Shown here: piece after piece, positions 6,016 through 8,791 of the stretch
How positions within the stretch are numbered: the stretch's first letter is position 1
How the letters are laid out: every line of letters starts with the position of its first letter
Translations under genes and position numbers: made by a program
The notes under the pieces: generated by a model
What the model saw: only the letters and a program-made list of their open reading frames with translations
Told to the model about the DNA's origin: nothing
Database searches by the model: none
NCBI GenBank assembly: GCA_900770685.1
Contig: CAAGLC010000016.1
Coordinates: 1-8,791 of the forward strand
DNA: 8,791 nt
Direction: 5' to 3'
Origin: Clostridia bacterium
GTDB lineage: Bacteria > Bacillota > Clostridia > Christensenellales > Borkfalkiaceae

Positions 6016-6027
6016 ATAGGTTTATAA

Positions 6028-6804
6028 ATGGACTTTAACACGTACGTATTTTTGTTATGTTTGATAGTGTACGTCGCTCTTACCGCGCTTTTTACCTGCA
6101 TGATAGTATTTATGGTAAAACAGCATTTGCGCATGGTGAGAGGGGGACTTGAAGACGAACAAATAACACTCGACGCCAATCAAATACAAGATAAAAAGCA
6201 GGGATGGGTTTGTAAAACGTTATCCATACTTTTATGTATTCTAATTTCAGGTATATTCGTATTTTCGGTGTACGTAGGCGTGTCGGGAGACAAAAAGGTA
6301 AAAGGCGCTCCCGTGTTAAAGGTCGTTGCCAGCGCGTCGATGTCGGCAAAATTTGAAAAGAACGAGTACCTTTTTGAAAACGATTTAAATAACCAGTTCA
6401 ACACTTTCGATATTTTAATATTGCACGAACTTCCGCCTGAGGAAGAATTAAAACTTTACGATATCGTCGTTTACGATATAGAAGGATATATGGTCGTTCA
6501 CCGTATCGTAGGGATAGAAGAGCCAAACTCAAAACATCCAAACGAAAGATATTTCCTTTTGCAAGGTGATGCAGTGCAAACTCCGGATAGATTCCCCGTT
6601 AAATACGAACAAATGAAAAGTATTTATAAAAACGAGAGAATTCAATTCGTTGGCAGTTTCGTATTTTTTATGCAATCTCCGGCAGGAATAATGTGCTACA
6701 TATTAGTATTATTCGCGTTCATTGCAACGCCTATAGTTGAAAAGAAGGTGCTAAAAGAAAGGCAAGAACGTTACGAGATAATAAGGAATAAGAAGGTAGC
6801 GTAA
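6028..6804 (+). CDS. sipW: SipW-type (ER-type) signal peptidase I
   Basis: A membrane signal peptidase that removes signal peptides of selected exported proteins at the outer face of the membrane. Three hydrophobic segments are visible: 6-30, about 62-84 and about 217-237. The catalytic region starts with SASM (102-105, Ser104 the expected nucleophile, matching SGSM in SipW). VVHRIVGIEE (156-165) carries His158 where ordinary bacterial type I peptidases use lysine, and LQGDAVQTPDRFPV (178-191) carries Asp181 and Asp187. Ser/His/Asp is the ER/archaeal/SipW type. At 258 aa it is longer than Bacillus SipW (about 190), because of an extra N-terminal membrane segment and linker. The ribosome site is weak (TAGG, 7 nt spacing) and lies beside the preceding hairpin, consistent with low enzyme need. 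The next gene starts 1 nt after its stop. Confidence 0.9.
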   Translation: MDFNTYVFLLCLIVYVALTALFTCMIVFMVKQHLRMVRGGLEDEQITLDANQIQDKKQGWVCKTLSILLCILISGIFVFSVYVGVSGDKKVKGAPVLKVVASASMSAKFEKNEYLFENDLNNQFNTFDILILHELPPEEELKLYDIVVYDIEGYMVVHRIVGIEEPNSKHPNERYFLLQGDAVQTPDRFPVKYEQMKSIYKNERIQFVGSFVFFMQSPAGIMCYILVLFAFIATPIVEKKVLKERQERYEIIRNKKVA

Positions 6805-6805
6805 G

Positions 6806-7459
6806 ATGAAGGTTCTTAAAGTTTTATTCCCCGTTAGTTTACTGGTATTATTAACGGTTTTTATGATTTCAAGTTTTTCCGTATACGGAAGTTGGATATA
6901 TTATCAAAACGCAGAAGATTATTATTATCAAACGCTAGGAAGCGTTGTCGATTTTGGGTATACGCCTGAAGAAGTAGTCCCGGGAGGAGATAATACTGCG
7001 GAATTAGGTCAAAATCATCTTAACGTAATCAATTTAATTTTGTGGGAAGACGATAAGGGATACGGCTTAAATATAAAAGACAACGTTTTAATACATCAAT
7101 ATTTAAAAGACAAAAAAGTTGTTTATTCTAACCAAAAGATATCTGGTGGTAACTTAAAGCATATTCTTGACCCGTCCAACAATACTCACGGCTTATACTA
7201 TTGCGTTGAAAAGGTTGACGCCACTACCTATTATTGCTATACTTACGATATTGAATCTTTAGTTAATGCAGAAGGAACGGATAACGAGATAGACGTTTAT
7301 AGAACGACGCTTGAAAAGGGCGACAAGTGGGTGGCTACTAAAAGTTATCTAGGGCACGCAAGGGTTGTAACGCTAAGAAGTCTTGGGCTTTCGGCAGATC
7401 CGAAGTGTGAAGACGTTACGATAAGCGTTGAATCTTGGCATATGACACATACAGATTAA
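6806..7459 (+). CDS. Second secreted protein with SipW-type signal peptide
   Basis: A 217-aa exported protein, unrecognised beyond its signal peptide. The N-terminus MKVLK plus the hydrophobic segment 7-25 ends in SVYG-SWIYYQ (25-34), paralleling GVYA-AWIYPS of the first secreted protein. Gly28 as the likely -1 residue and the WIY that follows suggest processing by the adjacent peptidase. The mature protein begins with a Tyr-rich stretch (YYQNAEDYYYQTLG), then DFGYTPEEVVPGGDN (49-63) and ELGQNHLNVINLILW (66-80). The rest looks mixed beta with three Cys (133, 144, 201) and ends without a cell-wall anchor. AGAAGG (6791-6796) lies 9 nt before the ATG, inside sipW. By position it could be a minor or assembly component, as TapA is for TasA fibres, but sequence similarity to TapA is not seen. 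Confidence 0.8.
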   Translation: MKVLKVLFPVSLLVLLTVFMISSFSVYGSWIYYQNAEDYYYQTLGSVVDFGYTPEEVVPGGDNTAELGQNHLNVINLILWEDDKGYGLNIKDNVLIHQYLKDKKVVYSNQKISGGNLKHILDPSNNTHGLYYCVEKVDATTYYCYTYDIESLVNAEGTDNEIDVYRTTLEKGDKWVATKSYLGHARVVTLRSLGLSADPKCEDVTISVESWHMTHTD

Positions 7460-7467
7460 TTAAAATT

Positions 7468-7501
7468 AAAGAGTTCGGAAACTTTTCGAACTCTTTTTTA
7501 T
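7468..7501 (+). terminator. Rho-independent terminator of the sipW locus
   Basis: AAAGAGTTCG (7468-7477) pairs with CGAACTCTTT (7487-7496) around GAAACTTTT, and the stem runs into TTTTTT then ATTTAAC. It begins 8 nt after the stop of the second secreted protein and closes the three-gene unit. Confidence 0.9.
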
Positions 7502-7559
7502 TTAACAAAATCAGAGCGCAAAAATTAAAAAGTAATGAAGGTAAAATAAACGTAAAAGA

Positions 7560-7588
7560 TTGACGGAGTGTGTTTTTTGAGTTATAAT
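7560..7588 (+). promoter_or_regulatory. Promoter of the PHP-domain gene
   Basis: TTGACG (7560-7565) and a perfect TATAAT (7583-7588) are separated by 17 bp. The predicted start near 7595 leaves a leader of about 24 nt before the ATG at 7619. The stretch 7502-7559 before it shows nothing else. Confidence 0.82.
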
Positions 7589-7618
7589 TTTAAATAAGAT
7601 TAATACTTAGAGGAACTT

Positions 7619-8791
7619 ATGCAAAAAGATATGCTTAATAGCAATTCAATTGAAGAAAGATTAAGAGCGTTAAAGGAAATAGTTAAAACGGAAGAAAAAC
7701 CTATTTCTAGGGAAAACGACGCTAATAATCATATTCACACGATATATTCGTTTTCTCCATATTCGCCAACGAAAGCGTCGTATATGGCGTATAGGGCAGG
7801 GTTAACAAGCGCAGGGATAATGGACCACGATTCTTTGTCCGGCGCAGAAGAGTTTAAAAAGGCGTGCGAAATACTTAATCTCGGCTCAACGGTAGGCGTT
7901 GAAGTTAGGGTAAAATTCAAAAAAGGATTCGGAAGAATAAACCACCCCGATCAAACCGAGTGTTTATATATGGCTTCGCACGGTATAGCCTTAAAATACG
8001 TTAAGCCTTTTAACGAATACCTACAAAAATGTAGAGATAAAAGAAACGAGAGAAACGCAAAAATGTGTGCTCTCATTAGTGAGAAGTATAAAAAGTTCGG
8101 GCTAAGTTTAGATTTTGAGAAGGACGTAAAACCGTTGTCGCAAGCAAAGGACGGAGGCTCGGTAACCGAAAGGCATTTGCTTTACGCTTTAGCGATTAAA
8201 CTCGTTGAAAAGTTCAAGAGAACGGAAAAATTAATAGAGTTTTTAGAAAATGATTTAAATCTTTCGGTATCTGAGAAGATTAAAGGCTATTTGTTAGATG
8301 AGCAAAACCCACATTTTTTATACGACCTTTTGGGGATATTAAAAGCCGACGCCAAATTTTTCTATATTGATGCCGACGAAGAAATGTTAGAGGCAGAAGA
8401 ATTTATAAAAACGGCGAAAAGTTTTGGTGGAATCCCTGCATACGCATATTTAGGGGACGTAGGCGAATCGGTAACCGGCGATAAAAAAGCGCAAAAATTT
8501 GAAGACGACTACTTAGAAGATTTGTTCAAGGAGATAAAGAAAGCAGGGTTTGAAGCAGTTGCGTATATGCCAACAAGGAACACGGCTGAACAGTTAAGTA
8601 GAGTTCAAGAGTTGTGTAAAAAATATCAAATGTTCGAAATAAGTGGGGAAGACGTAAACTCACCAAGGCAAAAATTCGAGTGTGTGGCTCTTGCAGACCC
8701 TAAATATTCGCATTTAATCGAATCTACCTGGGCTCTTATAGGTCACGAAAGCGTTGTTAACGAAAAAGGCGTGGAATACGGAATGTTCTCG
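7619..8791 (+). CDS. PHP-domain metal-dependent phosphoesterase (3' end cut by window)
   Basis: A reading frame open to the window edge, 391 codons visible. It has the polymerase-and-histidinol-phosphatase (PHP) fold signatures: ANNHIHTIYSFSPYSP (35-50, metal ligands His38 and His40), AGIMDHDSLSGAEEF (65-79, with Asp69, His70 and Asp71) and GVEVRVKF (93-100, Glu95). Further candidate ligands are ASHGIA (119-124, His121) and ERHLLY (184-189, His186). A later ISGEDVNSPRQKF may be the last metal-site motif. PHP proteins hydrolyse phosphoesters using two or three metal ions; known members act on small nucleotides, histidinol phosphate or DNA ends, and the substrate here cannot be told. Unlike compact TrpH-type enzymes it carries a long middle insertion (about 125-265). 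AGAGGA (7609-7614) lies just upstream of the ATG and favours it over Met5. Transcribed from its own promoter. Confidence 0.85.
   Translation, partial: MQKDMLNSNSIEERLRALKEIVKTEEKPISRENDANNHIHTIYSFSPYSPTKASYMAYRAGLTSAGIMDHDSLSGAEEFKKACEILNLGSTVGVEVRVKFKKGFGRINHPDQTECLYMASHGIALKYVKPFNEYLQKCRDKRNERNAKMCALISEKYKKFGLSLDFEKDVKPLSQAKDGGSVTERHLLYALAIKLVEKFKRTEKLIEFLENDLNLSVSEKIKGYLLDEQNPHFLYDLLGILKADAKFFYIDADEEMLEAEEFIKTAKSFGGIPAYAYLGDVGESVTGDKKAQKFEDDYLEDLFKEIKKAGFEAVAYMPTRNTAEQLSRVQELCKKYQMFEISGEDVNSPRQKFECVALADPKYSHLIESTWALIGHESVVNEKGVEYGMFS

Noticed and set aside
6110..6404. Minus-strand ORFs opposite sipW
   Set aside because: They overlap the peptidase gene entirely, without start signals or recognisable products.

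Overview
The window reads as AT-rich chromosomal DNA of a low-GC Gram-positive bacterium, most likely an uncultured member of the Clostridia. Clues are strong GGGAGG-type ribosome binding sites, CdaA-type c-di-AMP synthesis, a clostridial-style DUF1015 protein, a SipW-type signal peptidase, and preference for ATA, AGA, TTA and GAA codons. The exact lineage is inference. No phage or transposase genes are seen.

Region 1 (1-4395, plus strand) is a compact collinear gene run: the 3' part of the diadenylate cyclase gene cdaA, an easily missed 42-aa single-pass membrane protein (446-574), a DUF1015 protein, an aspartate kinase whose start overlaps the previous gene by 8 bp, and a malic enzyme. It ends at a perfect hairpin that can terminate transcription from both sides. 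Gene spacing suggests one operon; its promoter lies outside the window.

Region 2 (4396-5218, minus strand) holds a 108-aa membrane protein with its own sigma-A-type promoter, and upstream of it a tRNA-Pro(CGG) gene with encoded CCA and its own extended -10 promoter. Between the two genes are two 52-bp direct repeats, each with a hairpin and a T-run on the minus strand. They are plausible terminators and may belong to a dispersed repeat family.

Region 3 (5264-7501, plus strand) is the most interesting part: a three-gene secretion locus. A SipW/ER-type signal peptidase sits between two secreted proteins that share an unusual signal-peptide end, YA-AWIY and YG-SWIY. The first resembles TasA-type signal peptides, and its codon use suggests high expression. 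The arrangement recalls the Bacillus tapA-sipW-tasA matrix operon with different gene order and unrecognised mature sequences. A consensus promoter drives it, a 7+7 bp inverted repeat covers the -35 box, and a strong hairpin separates the first substrate from the peptidase.

Region 4 (7560-8791, plus strand) has another consensus promoter followed by a PHP-domain metal-dependent phosphoesterase that runs off the 3' edge. Every gap between genes is shorter than 300 bases, and the contents of the larger gaps are listed.
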